Below are positions 21,841 to 34,330 of a DNA stretch of 64,000 bases, piece by piece. A program made the translations under genes and the position numbers. The number at the start of each line of letters is the position of its first letter. The stretch's first letter is position 1. Origin of the DNA: Pelobates cultripes (lineage: Eukaryota; Chordata; Amphibia; Anura; Pelobatidae). The notes under the pieces were generated by a model that was not told the DNA's origin, did not search any database, and saw nothing but the letters and a program-made list of their open reading frames with translations. Location of the stretch: NCBI GenBank assembly GCA_933207985.1, contig OW240913.1, positions 329,169,960 to 329,233,959 of the forward strand. The letters run 5' to 3'.

Positions 21841-24800
21841 AATATATATCTAGAGACAAGAAAACATGTTCTTGAAAAATGTTAGCTTAATTTCATAGAT
21901 ATATGTTGCTTAAATTCCAAACTAGAAAACCAGCAGTACAAAGTGGAGATATTTTAATTTAAGTGCTATCTGTAAGCACTGCTTAATTAATCTATTCCTA
22001 TTGTAAGACAAACTCGTGTTTAGATTTTGTGATCAAGTTGAAGGACGATAAGGATGATGTAGCTGTATTCTGATTGGCTGAATAAAATGGAAGCAGTTGC
22101 TGGGGGTAAGGAAGGGACAGAGTTTGGCATTGGTACAAAGTAAGAATCCGCATTTTCTGGCGTGAGACTGAATGCGAGGGACGAATCTGGAAGGGAGAAT
22201 GTTTTAATCATGGCTGCATAAAATTCAATGCCGGGGAGAGGGAGTAAAAAGGACCATGTTTTAGTACCTTAATAACTCCTCCCTGTAGCCTCAGATCATA
22301 ATGTATGTGAGAGCAGTCTAGTAATTATAAGGTAATAAGTGGATGTGTAAGTGCTCTAAATTAAAAGGGATTCACGGAGCTGCTGTAAGTCAGAGGCGAC
22401 ACGTTCTCTTTCAAACGTTGGTTTGAGCCCTTAGTGAATGAAATGACGAGACAGCTACAGATTTTGTTTCTTATATTGCTAGTTAATAGTAATGACCATC
22501 AAGGTAAGTAATATAAAATAACCAAATTACTTAGCAAATTCTTTAGGATGAGTATTTATTTATTTTGCTAGAAAAATACTTATTCATGTCTTGGTGGACA
22601 TGTTTTTAAGACACACACATGTCCTTTTGTACCTACTGACATCATGTTAAAAGGATGGCTCAGTCTCATAATGCATTTTTGCTTGCTTAAGTTCTGTAGG
22701 TGTTAACTACATGTCCCTTTTGGCTTATTTTTATAAAAGTGCAGATTTCAAAAGAAATCTGCATTTTTGTAAATTAGAAATACCTAAGCCAGGATGGTTC
22801 ACTATCCCACTCGTTTTGAACTGTAGTTCAAAGATGAAGTTAGTGCTTCTCATACAAAAGCACCAATTGTTTGTGGATCACAGAGATTTCTGCACATATT
22901 CCATGTTTCCCAATGCTTCTCCATGAGAAGGATCTGATTGGTCCTAAGTTATGCAGTGAGGAAATTGCCCAAGCGCTAGATTAAAGGCAAGTTTCATAGC
23001 TTTTTGATAGCTTTTAATGGATCACTTAAGGCCACATTAGTTAAAAATGTACTTTAATGACTAATATTCAGGGGTATGATTCTTTGATACTAGCGTGTTA
23101 AGATTAAACTTGCTGCATTGTATTGGGGTAAAATTTGGATTTTTGCATTCCATTATAGAGTATCTCTGCACGTGAAACAATGAGTTAACACAATGTGCTA
23201 AGAGTTAATAACCCTAGCTAAACAACCCAGCTATAATTTTTCAGATTTAGTGGCCTGCTCACATGTACCAAGACTGCTTTTTTTTCTTTTTTTTTTTTTA
23301 CTAGCCTCATTAATGGTCTATTACATCTAGCCGGTAATTATGTCCCCAAGTAAAAAATTCTTAATTAAGCCCATTTCATTATGGCTTACACTTACCCACG
23401 GAGTCTATAAAATTAACTGAAAAAATATGGAATGAGAGTATCTGTATGCACATAGCATTTTTTTGGTAAATATCCTTTATTATAAACCATTTTAGCCCTC
23501 ACCCCCCGTTCACCCCACAAAGAAGAATGCTTCTTTGTTAATGTATATCAAAAATACATTTTGTGACAGGAAATAAAAGCTTTGGTGGTTATGTTTGTAC
23601 TATTTGTTAGAGAGCTAAGAGAGGAAAATTAGCAAGACAAGGACTCAATATAAGGAGGAGAGGTGAGGTAAGGGTTTTATATGTTAAGGATTAGATATGA
23701 GGGGTATGGGTAGTGTTGATAATCAGTGAAAGAAAAGGAAGTGTGGGTTCTAGAAGTATGTAGAGATTTATATGCATGTTGAAGAACCTAGAAAATCGGT
23801 AGCTTTGAAACCAATAACATATTTGGAGTAAGAAAACCATTACACAGACTGAGGTATATTGAAGTAATTATAGGTAGTAACATTTGGAGTTTTGAGAAAT
23901 GCTGACAAGTAGGAAGTAGCAGTAGTCATGCATGGTTAAGGTAATGGACTATATAAGGATTTTTGTCGTTCAGAGCAGGTGGAGTGGATTTGATGTCTAT
24001 GTATTTGGAATGAAGAATGAGAAATCAAAGATCACATAATAGTATGAAAGCTATAGATAAGAGAGATATAGTGAAGCGAAGTAGCAACAAGTAGTAGAGG
24101 AGGTTATTGGAATAGTGTATGGAATAGAAAATATTTTTGTCTGATACATGAGATAAGATCAGAGGACAGATAAAAACGACATTCCATTTATTGGTGAAGC
24201 TATTTTGCTTGTGTTCCCATTGAGCTTTTACCCACTTCTGTGCAACCCAACTTCGTATGCCTAATGCTCACCCCATCCTTCTTCTGCATTATCATTAAAA
24301 AAAATCTGTTTATAATGCATCAACTTTTAACTCTTTTATACATGTGAAAATAAACGAAACAAAAAAATTATACACCTTCATTTTTTCTCTTTATAATCAT
24401 TCATTGTTTTTTTTTTTTTTATGGACTGATGATAACACAAATAAACTAACAAAAATTCACAACCTCCTAATTATTTTTAAAGGATTTGTTGCTTTCTGTG
24501 AATGAAATGCTTAACTAAAGAATACAAATTTAAGGATACACAAGGAGAAAATGTTACATATGGGGATATGTTTGATGAATTCATTTTTTAAGTTATTTAA
24601 CTTATTCATTTAGTTTAAGCCACAAGTATGTATGGTTTCTAAAACATTTCTAAATGTACATTGCTTTTTTATTGACATTCGGTTTACCTTTGGGAAAGGA
24701 GATTTGGGCTTTTTAAAGTTTTTGTTTACTGCCTGTCTATAACATTGTTAAATCTCTGTCATGGCTTAATGCTGAACACTTTCATGTACAACGAGAGTTA

Positions 24801-24930
24801 TTGACAAATGAATGAGTGATGTGCAGTCTTTAGTCCCTACAGAGCAATCTTAAAGACCAGGAAGCTTTCTTTTAATAAACGAAACCTTCTCTCTCCCCCC
24901 CCTTCCTTGTGTCCCCTTATTACCATGCAG
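21841..24930. other. Non-coding DNA before the esrrg exon
   Basis: No gene is seen. There are A/T-rich stretches, T-runs near 23278-23300 and 24408-24420, and purine-rich sequence around 23620-24120. The last 45 bp are a C/T tract and 3' splice site for the exon at 24931. Confidence 0.5.
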
Positions 24931-25343
24931 GCTTCTCTGCAGAATGTCAAGCAAAGATCGACACATTGATTCCAGCTGTTCGTCATACATCAAGACGGAA
25001 CCCTCAAGCCCCGCCTCCTTGACGGATAGCATCAACCACCATAGTCCAGGTGGCTCATCAGACGCCAGTGGGAGCTACAGTTCCACAATGAATGGGCACC
25101 AGAATGGACTAGACTCCCCACCCCTGTACCCAGCTACTGGCTTGGGTGGCAATGGGCCCGTCAGGAAAAGATATGATGACTGCTCAAGTACCATTGCTGA
25201 AGATTCACAAACCAAGTGTGAATATATGCTAAATGCTATGCCCAAAAGATTGTGTCTGGTGTGTGGAGACATAGCATCAGGTTACCACTATGGAGTGGCA
25301 TCGTGCGAGGCCTGTAAGGCTTTTTTCAAAAGGACAATTCAAG
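24931..25343 (+). CDS. esrrg: Estrogen-related receptor gamma, N-terminal and zinc finger 1 exon
   Basis: This exon encodes the N-terminal domain and first zinc finger of the orphan nuclear receptor ERR-gamma, a constitutively active nuclear transcription factor that binds TCAAGGTCA-type elements and controls oxidative-metabolism genes. The frame from ATG 24944 reads [20 protein letters not shown] at the start. IKTEPSSP (residues 16-23) is the phospho-dependent sumoylation motif, with Lys17 and Ser22 matching Lys40 and Ser45 of the long human isoform. The zinc-binding cysteines are Cys104, Cys107, Cys121 and Cys124, and the P box is [34 protein letters not shown] and YDDCSS distinguish gamma from beta and alpha. 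The exon starts after AG at 24930 and stays open upstream of the ATG as ..LLCR, so it can also splice to an upstream coding exon for the longer N terminus. It ends within a Gly codon before a GTTGGT donor. Confidence 0.96.
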
Positions 25344-25789
25344 GTTGGTGTTAAATTAACATTTTCAGAAGCCTACATTTTGCGGCTAAAAAAAAAAAAC
25401 ATTCAATATTGGGATATGTTAGTGCCAAGCAACCACAAGGATGGTAACATGGTGCATAAATCACACTGCTAAAATATATACGTGCTCACATTTTCAGTTT
25501 ATATAATAAAACATATGTAATTACTTCTATATGTCACAATATGTTAGTTTTTCTTTCCTATTGAAAGATTATTTGTTTATCAAATATTTGTCTATAAGAC
25601 TTGCCCATCATGTTTGCAAAGGCCATGTTTTCCTATAAAACATTAAGGTAAGTCACAAATTAATATCAGTGGCGGCAGGAGTGTGGGTATGCATATGCTT
25701 TATGCTTAGTTTTTCCTTAAAAGGTGGCTCTAACTTTATGCATATTGTATTCATTACTCATTACTGTGTGAAAACATGGTTATAAGGAG

Positions 25790-26110
25790 CCCCTCTTCTG
25801 GGCTTCTCTTCTCCCTTCTTCTCCTTTGCCATTCTCTTCACTATGATACTGTCATATTGGCCTCTTCAGCTCCCTCTCCTATTTCTCTCTATATCTAACA
25901 TGGCTTTCTCCACCCATCCACTGCTAATCCTCCTATTGCCTTTTACCTCCCGTTGTCCTCTCTAGTGACTGAATAAATGATTTCCCTCTTCAGTCTTCTT
26001 TCTATCACTTTCCCTTCCTGGCTTCCCCTTTCAAAAACTGTTCTCTTCTCCCATTCCTCTTTACCCCCTCTCCCATTGTTTTCTTCTTTCTTGTCCTTGT
26101 CTCTCTCGTT
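25790..26110. repeat. Pyrimidine-rich tract in the intron
   Basis: About 320 bp strongly biased to C and T (CTTCTC, TCCCTT and CTCTCC words), starting about 450 bp downstream of the exon donor. The minus-strand frame over it, rich in Arg, Glu and Lys, is the purine-strand artefact. Confidence 0.6.
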
Positions 26111-27078
26111 CACTTTTCGTTCTTCTGCTACTGGATGTTTGTAACATCCATGGTGTCTATTGTGCAACAAATATTCTGATAACTGCTCACTAAATACAAG
26201 TGGCATAATTAATAGCACTGCCAATATCATAATGTTCAACTCCACTGTCATACTATGATGTTAATTGGATATGCAACATTGTGTTGATTATGCCAGATAA
26301 TTGACAATGTTCAAGTTTTATAAAATCAAACTTTGTAGCCCTAGTGAGGAGTAAGCTGACTCTGCTAACTCTCGCTGCAGAGACAGCTTATAGTGCTGCC
26401 CTTTTGGTAATGAATGTCTAGGTCAATTAGAGCGATAGGGCTTAATGTAACAAATCATGTTGACCAATACAATCACGATGGAGTCATCTGAAACCTATGT
26501 GACAACCTAAAGGAAGTCATTTAAAAATTAGTTTTAATTTTTTTTTTTAAATAATTTTTAATCTTATGTTGCATTGTTTCCATTTAACACCCTCAGCACA
26601 GTGACTTGTTAGGACTTTCAATGAATTAATTGCTTACAATTTTCTTGCATATTCATCCTTGTGAGCTTTATGGGATTTTTATCTTTAAATCTGTGTTTAT
26701 GTATAAACCATACTAGGCAGATTGGTAAATAAAGGAAAAACTGTAGTGTAAACACATTTCCTTTATTCTAGAACAGTACGCATGAAATAAAATGACTGAT
26801 TACTGTATTTACACCAAGATAAGGACATTTTCCGAACTGAGATTAAATATGTAATTGACGCAACATGCGACCAGGTTAGCTGCTAGTTATGGATTTTATT
26901 TACTTATACTTGGCTCAAATCAATCTATAACAAACATGCACCAACCTCACTATAGAAAAGATAGCAAATTAAGAAAGACCTTTTATGCAAAACAATAGAA
27001 TTTCCTATATTATCTAGAGCCAGGATAAGATTTGTTACAATCAAGAGATAAGCCAAACATTGTGCAAGAGATAACTAG
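26111..27078. other. Intronic non-coding DNA
   Basis: Nothing recognisable beyond A/T-rich unique sequence. Confidence 0.45.
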
Positions 27079-27483
27079 TTAAAGGGACATTCCAAGCATC
27101 ATAACCGCTGCAGCACATTATAGGGTTTCATAGTGCCAGGAGTTCCCTGATACCCCTTTATTATACGTAGTCAGACCATTTTAGAATGGTTGGCTTCTTA
27201 CCTGGGTCCACTGGGCGCCACTCACTGCCTCTTGTCAGCATCAAGGTGATTGAGAAGCTGATCGCTCTCAGCCAATAAGCCACACACTGCCAGACTAAGC
27301 TCAAGGCAGAGAGCTTTTGGCTACAGTGGAGGCAAGGAACGGAGCCCAGCAAATCCCAGGTAAGAGGTCAAACCATTCCATTACCTACACTGGGGGTTGC
27401 GAGGGATATCCTGGCACTAAATCCACTACAGCCACTAAAGCCAGCATGCTGTAGTGGTTATGGTGCTTGGAGAGTTCCTTTAA
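27079..27483. mobile_element. T2-type MITE, about 405 bp
   Basis: Left TTAAAGGGAC at 27079 and right GTTCCTTTAA ending at 27483 form the inverted ends with TTAA at both borders. The inner arms also pair: CCAAGCATCATAACCGCTGC on the left against GTAGTGGTTATGGTGCTTGG on the right. No coding capacity. Confidence 0.75.
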
Positions 27484-28887
27484 TAACAGATAAAATCTAT
27501 GAGGGAATGAGTGTATTATGAATTGAGATTCAGTAGCCTTGGCAGTTATTTTTAATTGAGCTGATCTAAGACCGTATCTATAAGTTAGAAGCTATGTATT
27601 TTGCAGGCTAGAGTTGTTTTTCATGCATTTCACCTTACATTTTTGACAAAAAAAAATTGTAAGTAAAAAGTTTAAATGTGGACATCACTATGGGCCACCA
27701 TAATAAATGTAAAATTACACTGAGTCTCCCTCCCTCCGACATTTTATTCCCTGCTCTGTCAACCAGAGAACCTTACTAAAACACAAAGTAAAGTAAACAA
27801 ACACGTACTTCAGCAGTATATCTAGTAGAGAAGTCAGCATCTTACACATTTGAGAAATGTGTCAATTCCCATGGCTGCGTGGGCCGAATGAAGTGCCTAT
27901 ATGATAGTGCCACCCTATGAATGGCACAAGTACTATTGCACCGCTACATAATATAAAGACGTTAGCTGCAGACTGTTAGGGCGACAGAGTCTGTACCTTC
28001 AATCTTAGGATAACTACATTTTGTTTTGAGAGAATGAGCAGATTCCCAAGGTGAATGGTTCCATTACATGGTCAATGCACATTCTATGGGTGTTTCACAG
28101 TGAATGGACACATTCTACAAGTCTGGGGTAAATAAGCAGATTCTCCAGGCGTTAGGGAAACAGAAAAGTTTCAGAGGAAACAAGCAGATTCTTAGGGTTT
28201 CAGGGTGAATGGAACATCTTAAGGTCTCATATTTAAACCCTCAAGATCTTTGGGTTTCAGAACAAAGAGTAAAGATGTGATCACTGTAATTATGTTTACT
28301 TAAACACACACGCATTGTAGTTAATTGTAAATGATGTTTTAATTAGAGAATTCTCACATCCTTTCAAAATTGGTTTTATCAGGGTAATTCAGTCTTAAAA
28401 AATCCATACATTGTGAGCAGACACAACAGCAATGGATTTATTTTTAGCCAAGGGTGCTGATTTTGTTTGGGGGTCATTCTGACTCAAGGAAGAATATGGC
28501 TGGGATGCCTGCTGATGGACATTACATCTCATCATCATTCTCCATCCACCAATTCCTGGATGTCCAATGACTTGCCAGAGATTTAGGAGTTGTCTAATTA
28601 ACTCATAATCAAGTAATCAATGTACTGCTATGTATAAATCACTGAACAAACACCCTCCTCTGCCCAACACAGCAATGGATTACAGGGACACAGACATAAA
28701 TAAGATTACAGTATAATTACCCATGTGAAAGACCAGATCCCGCGATGAAAGTACCCGGAACACTCAAAAACCTGTTTAGGAGCATTTTCACAAAATGTAT
28801 TAAATATAAGGGAATAACTCATAGATTTCCAAAATATAAATAAATAACCAAAGTAAAAGTAACGTGTTTTATTTTAATAAAATATTG
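27484..28887. other. Intronic non-coding DNA
   Basis: No gene is seen. 28040-28260 has loosely recurring CAGATTC and TTTCAG..GAA phrases, suggesting an old tandem repeat too diverged to delimit. Confidence 0.4.
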
Positions 28888-28946
28888 TTTATTTATTACT
28901 ATTATCATTTATATAGTACCAACCTCTGCCACTTTACAATATTATA
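28888..28946 (-). mobile_element. L2-like LINE 3' tail remnant
   Basis: On the minus strand TTGTAAAGTGGCAGAGGTTG leads into GTACTATATAAATGATAATAG, shortened here to its core. This is the tail style of L2-clade elements ending in short tandem repeats. Confidence 0.4.
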
Positions 28947-29452
28947 AAGGGTTTAATTTAACAACAAACTATTACAAATGTTGACTGGAACACTACGTTG
29001 TTGAAACTGAAACATGCATATTAAGGAAGAGACAAAAAGCAAAAACAAACTTGTACAAAAATGTGCTCTTGTTGATTGGAAGCTTGATGGCCCCTTTATT
29101 TTGCCTATTGCCCGAGAAAATACTAATATCAGAAAGCAGGGGGTGTGCTTGGCTGTACCTACTCTTGCACCATTGCAAAAACATTATCACGATGCACACT
29201 AACTCTATTTTAAACAACTTATAACCTACTACTATTTGTAGAGCAAATATTCTCTTTTTCTCTTTAAGAGCATCAAATTCAATCAGCAGATCCTCCTTCA
29301 GTCATCACAACATGCCATCTGTTACTAGAACACTTTAAGAGGCAAAGAGATGTGCAAAGTATTACAAAAGAATAGGACTCTAGTTCCACAAACAAAAACA
29401 GCACGCGACTTTAGTCCCACGTTCCGCAGGCTGAAGTAACTACTAGCTTCAA

Positions 29453-30147
29453 ATATAACATAGAAACATAGAATGTGACGGCAGATAAGAACCATTCGGC
29501 CCATCTAGTCTGCCCAATTTTCTAAATACTTTCATTGGTCCCTGGCCTTATCTTATAGTTAGGATAGCCTTATGCCTATCCCACGCATGCTTAAACTCCT
29601 TTACTGTGTTAACCTCTACCACTTCAGCTGGAAGGCTATTCCATGCATCCACTACCCTCTCAGTAAAGTAATACTTCCTGATATTATTTTTAAACCTTTG
29701 TCCCTGTAATTTAAGACTATGTCCTCTTGTTGTGGTAGTTTTTCTTCTTTTAAATATAGTCTCCTCCTTTACTGTGTTGATTCCCTTTATATATTTAAAT
29801 GTTTCTATCATATCCCCCCTGTCTCGTCTTTCCTCCAAGCTATACATGTTATGATCCTTTAACCTTTCCTGGTAAGTTTTATCCCGCAATCCATGAACCA
29901 GTTTAGTAGCCCTTCTCTGAACCCTCTCTAGGGTATCAATATCCTTCTGAAGATACGGTCTCCAGTACTGTGTACAATACTCCAAGTGAGGTCTCACCAG
30001 TGTTCTGTATAGTGGCATGAGCACTTCCCTCTTTCTACTGCTAATACCTCTCCCTATACAACCAAGCATTCTGCTAGCATTTCCTGCTGCTCTATTACAT
30101 TGTCTGCCTACCTTTAAGTCATCAGAAATAATCACCCCTATATAACA
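29453..30147 (-). mobile_element. Truncated non-LTR retrotransposon (LINE), minus strand
   Basis: A 5'-truncated LINE lies antisense to esrrg. Its 3' tail (CATAGAAACATAGAA read on the + strand) begins near 29459, and the copy extends to about 30147. An 8-bp word ATATAACA at 29453-29460 and 30140-30147 may be its target-site duplication, though the left copy overlaps the tail. The tail and the CCATCTAGTCTGCCCAATTT segment match the + strand copy at 20960-21352. Confidence 0.8.
29548..30135 (-). CDS. LINE ORF2 C-terminal fragment
   Basis: A 195-codon frame on the minus strand. It begins inside the element at a chance Met and represents the region just after the reverse transcriptase domain of a CR1/jockey-like ORF2. 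VRPHLEYC.QYWRPYLQKDI, LERVQRRATKLV and the C-terminal WNSLPAEVV are typical of this family. In a full element this protein would reverse-transcribe and integrate its own RNA. Here the endonuclease and the catalytic palm (YxDD) are missing, so it cannot function. The frame has no stop until ..ILTIR, so the copy is fairly young. The related + strand copy at 20960 has a deletion of about 40 bp in the TTTTRGHSLKLQ part. Confidence 0.85.
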   Translation of the reverse strand: MIISDDLKVGRQCNRAAGNASRMLGCIGRGISSRKREVLMPLYRTLVRPHLEYCTQYWRPYLQKDIDTLERVQRRATKLVHGLRDKTYQERLKDHNMYSLEERRDRGDMIETFKYIKGINTVKEETIFKRRKTTTTRGHSLKLQGQRFKNNIRKYYFTERVVDAWNSLPAEVVEVNTVKEFKHAWDRHKAILTIR

Positions 30148-33030
30148 GATATAACTGTCAAAACTCCATCTAACGCCAAACAGTTATCCACATTCCACAA
30201 GGCATCTGACATTTGCATATGTAATGTTAATTTTGCTAATCTCATTAAAAGAGTAACAATGTGGCATATTTTACACACGTTTTAAAATACCATCTGAGCT
30301 GACAAAATAAACAGGGTTTAAAAAAAAAAAAGACAGTGAGTGAATTTTACCAGTCGAAAAATTTTAACTTTTTTTTTATTTCCTTTTTTTTAATTTAAAT
30401 TTGCACAACAGGACATTTTGAATAAAAATCAGTAAAGCACACATGAGCGAACACCCACACACGCACAAACACAAAATAATGTGAAATGTAGTACCCAATA
30501 CACGATTTTTGCTATAAAAGACTTTAAATCCCAAATATTGGATAAAACCAGTTATGCTAACAGCCAGCTAGCTACAAGATCCTATTCTCAAACAAGGGAA
30601 TTAATGAAGATGCCAGTAAACTGACCATATTGTAATATAATAAAATAATCAATAAATATAAATGGATAATGGGTAAAAACATTAATCTTTTTTTTTTAAA
30701 TCCCAACTCCCAGCAGGAAGGAATGTTTGGGTATTTATTATAATTACTTTTTTCTTTGGTATATTAATTGCTTTCTGCCCAGTTTAAGAATCGTGTTGGT
30801 TTTGATCAAACTAAAGCATTATGGAGAAAAACAAAAAAAATGTAAGGCAAGCTAATGTTATCTGCCCAGTTAACCATCTGTCCTCATTCAGCCTCATCTG
30901 TATGGGAGTATGTCCAAATATTTCCACATCCTTTTGGAGCAAGTTTTTTTGGCTGGCAAAATTGTATTGCGTTGGCGTTAGGATTGGAAATACGTAGGGC
31001 ACGTTTCCCACAATACTGTATTCGTAGATGTGGAGAGATGAAGGGATGAGGTAAATCAAAATTCAGAGATTGAGGACAGGGGCAGAAAAATAGCTAAAAG
31101 GACCAGATTAGAATTTATGAAATAAAGTAGGTGGGGAAATGACGAACTGGAGATGGACCATGTAAAAATCTCGTGAGTATTTTTACTGTAATGGAAAGCA
31201 AAGCACAAACATTTAAATAAGAATTATTTATATTGAAAAACTATCTTTATATGTGTAGAGCATAGTCATTTAAACTTAAAGGAGGCAGCACATCTAATTC
31301 AGCCTTCCTGACACCCTTATAGCTAATGATACATGTAACACATAACTCCAATGCTCTGAACATAGCAATAGCTTGTGTAATATTGAGCTTGCACTATGCT
31401 TGTTGGGGGGGCAGTTTTGGGGACAGCAGGGAAAAAAGTTAGGACAGTGAGACAGGACCCGAAAATTGGGACGGTCCAGTCCAGCTTAAATCAGTATGGT
31501 TGGGAGGCCTGTAGTTTGGTTGTGAATCCATGGTTCCGTGGAAGATTGAGGATATAGTCAGGCTGGTCTCTTTATTATAAAAATGTATAGCAGACTATTG
31601 TACATTAGCACGGATTAATGTGTATTTTTGCAAATGGTCAGTTAATATACATACTGGTAGGAAAACTGCTTTTAATTTAGTACTAATATTATATATTAAA
31701 AGCTCACTTACAATAAAGGCCTACTATTTCTTTAAAAACTCCACCTGGAAATTTCCAATAAAATGATTAATAAGACTAGGACAACATGATATTTGGAACC
31801 TTTATTAGATACAAAGATTATTGGTCATTTAGTCACACTGGCCTTCGGTAATGGGCAATTTTCCAGGCCATAATGTTGGATTGCGTATATATATTTTTTA
31901 AAGTGCTTTTTTCACTTCTCCTATTAGCAGAGAGCCATGTAGAACAGAAAATGTGAATTATCAATAAACACAGCAAGAGTAGTTTCCAACCACCAATAGT
32001 AGCAAAAGAGGTTATGTGCCGATATAAAAAAAGCTTTATTATAGATGACACCAAAGTGAATTATCCACCTTCCCACACAACTGCTCATGATAAAATTGTT
32101 AATAAAGCACAGATTCTATGGAAAGAAATCACTCACCCTTTGATTATTAATTCATATATTCATCAACATCTCTCCCTACCTTACGTAACAATTGCAGAGA
32201 TGGGACTCTATTTTTTTTTGTCCATGAAAGAGCGAACAAGAGTATAGCAAAACAAGTGTGCAGCAACAAGAAAGCATTCATCTTTTCCTTCAGCTGCTCT
32301 CGTTTTTTTTTTTTGTACTCAGAATATTTTTGCATTAGCATTCAGATCTGGAATACACACATGCCTATGCAAAGACAAATGTCTCACAATGACAATCTAA
32401 ATGACCTGTGTTACCTGTAAGGCAGGGAAATATGCCAAGTTTATTTGTCTTCCTTTTTGATGTACCTTTGCCCTAGAAGTATAAAAAAGTGTAATCTCAT
32501 GATAGGATTCTTGAAAAGAGAGGTACACCCCAGTTGCCTTGCATTGTAAGTCTCGCAAACAGTCCAAATATAGCCTTTGGAATATTGAATACTAGTCACA
32601 CAGAGATAGGTATAATGATCAGGAAAAGTATCTCAATATGAGCTATGAAATTTGATTTTGACCACCAGTATTCAAGAGTTTGTCTAAGACCAATGTCCAA
32701 GAACAGCACCAGATTTACAGTGTGCTTATTGACCGACCACGGTCGGATGTGGGAGCATAGGTTTCTAAAGTTAAACAAGATTGCTTTTTGATGCCATCTG
32801 TGAGACTCTCTGTAACATTCTTAATGTATTTCATATGGCTTGAAATATGATCCTTCTTACACAGTTGTAAGACAATCCTACCATGTGAGGTCCAACACAT
32901 TGTATTGAGACGCAATGATTTAATACAGTTTTTTTCACAATACATTATGAATATATGGGCCTGTGATGGACTTATCTCTAATGCTTTACTGATGACAGAC
33001 TTTTCTATCAAAGCTACTTAACACAATTCC
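30148..33030. other. Intronic non-coding DNA
   Basis: No gene is supported. There are several A/T runs (30319-30331, 30369-30390, 32310) and unique sequence. Short open frames on both strands have no family resemblance. Confidence 0.45.
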
Positions 33031-33490
33031 ACCAAATGCACGTCTCAATTTCGTTCCGTTGAATTAGCACTTGCCGAAGATTTGACTCTTTCTGCAGTCC
33101 TGCAATCCGCTAATGTGATATTTAATGAGGAGACATCAGTCCGGAGAAAGGTAGTCAATATAAATCAGTGTTTACAAAGTGTGATTAACTCTGAAATATT
33201 TCATCAATGCTCTGGTCCCAGGCAGACTCTATGCTAATTACAGAAATGTGCACATGCTTCTAGGGGACAAAGCAAGACCCCGAGTGGCGAAAAGAACCAA
33301 AAGTAAGATTGCAATTATGCTCTGACTGTCTCTCTTGACAATTTATGCATTTGGAGCACTGACCTCCCACTTCCCAAGAGGGCAATAAACAGAATGCATT
33401 TTCATTAAGATACTAATGCACTTAATCACAAGGGGGAAGGGTTACAGTGTAAAGATAGTCCTGCATGCAAGACGAGGCAGAGTTCTTTGC
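33031..33490. other. Candidate conserved non-coding element
   Basis: A repeat-free stretch of even composition with TGATATTTAATGAGG, CTATGCTAATTACAG and TTATGCATTTGGAGC words, the last two resembling octamer and homeodomain sites. It sits in the intron about 2 kb before the second zinc-finger exon. This is an impression only, not tested by alignment. Confidence 0.22.
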
Positions 33491-34330
33491 AAAGTAGACT
33501 CTCTTCCTAATCGTAAATGGGATATGCATTACTCAACTACCTCCATTCTCAAATAACGGGACACACGCACGTTAATAAATCATGGTCTCAGCTTTATTAA
33601 CCTTTTAACTTGTAAGTTTTAACTATTAACCGCTGTGTGTTAAAAAAGGGAAGTATGTAAACAAGCCACTGTTAGTAGAGTGTTTACTACAAGATGTCTG
33701 GAGTGATGGCTTGACCTCTGACCATAGCTAGCTTCTTTAATGTTTAATCTAAAGTAGGTGTCTTGCACACCAGCTGGCCTGCAAAGACACACAAGTGCTT
33801 CAAACAAGAGCTTTTTCAACAATCCAGAATCAAAATCCATATGGCACTTACAGATCTATAACATCAAACTCTAGCTGTGAGATAATGCATTATTCCTTTG
33901 TACTCTGAAATCATACATACATATCTATCTCACATATCCATATTTGTCACAATATCAGTTTCAATATGTATGTATATAAATATAAATAGAAAATATACAC
34001 AAAACTGACAATTATTTTAAGTTATAGAAGACAAAAAGGTCAGGGTTGTTGGAAATAAAGCTAATATTTGATTGCAGTGTAAAAAAAAGAAAATAAAAAA
34101 ATAGTTGGGCGATTACAATATTTTGTTGACCGTGTCTCTAAACACATAAACAATTTTATTTCACTATACATCAGAAATGGATCCAATTTATGACAAACTA
34201 AAGTATCGGAAAATGTGATTAATTAATGATTCGTAGTTAGCTTTAGGTTAAAAGTTTAAATATTATATATTTTGTGAGAGTCTTTCTTTGAGAGTCTAAC
34301 TGGGGTTTCAATTCTTATGTCTGTATTTTA
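33491..34330. other. Intronic non-coding DNA
   Basis: No gene is seen. A/T-rich unique DNA. Confidence 0.4.

Larger units (their letters stand above)
1..24930 (+). other. esrrg: 5' non-coding flank or intron of esrrg
   Basis: No protein-coding exon is recognisable in this stretch. It ends in a strong 3' splice site: a C/T-rich tract at about 24886-24918, then AG at 24929-24930. In mammals the esrrg gene has very long 5' introns and several untranslated first exons, so I infer this is intronic. The short exon for the longer esrrg N terminus was looked for by eye and not found. The stretch is dominated by A/T-rich unique DNA, microsatellites and transposon remnants, listed separately. Confidence 0.6.

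Noticed and set aside
24850..25272. Minus-strand frames of 61 and 65 codons overlapping the esrrg exon.
   Set aside because: They are antisense shadows of the real coding exon.
25943..26251. A 102-codon minus-strand frame rich in Glu, Arg and Lys.
   Set aside because: It is the purine-strand reading of the C/T-rich tract and has no domain.
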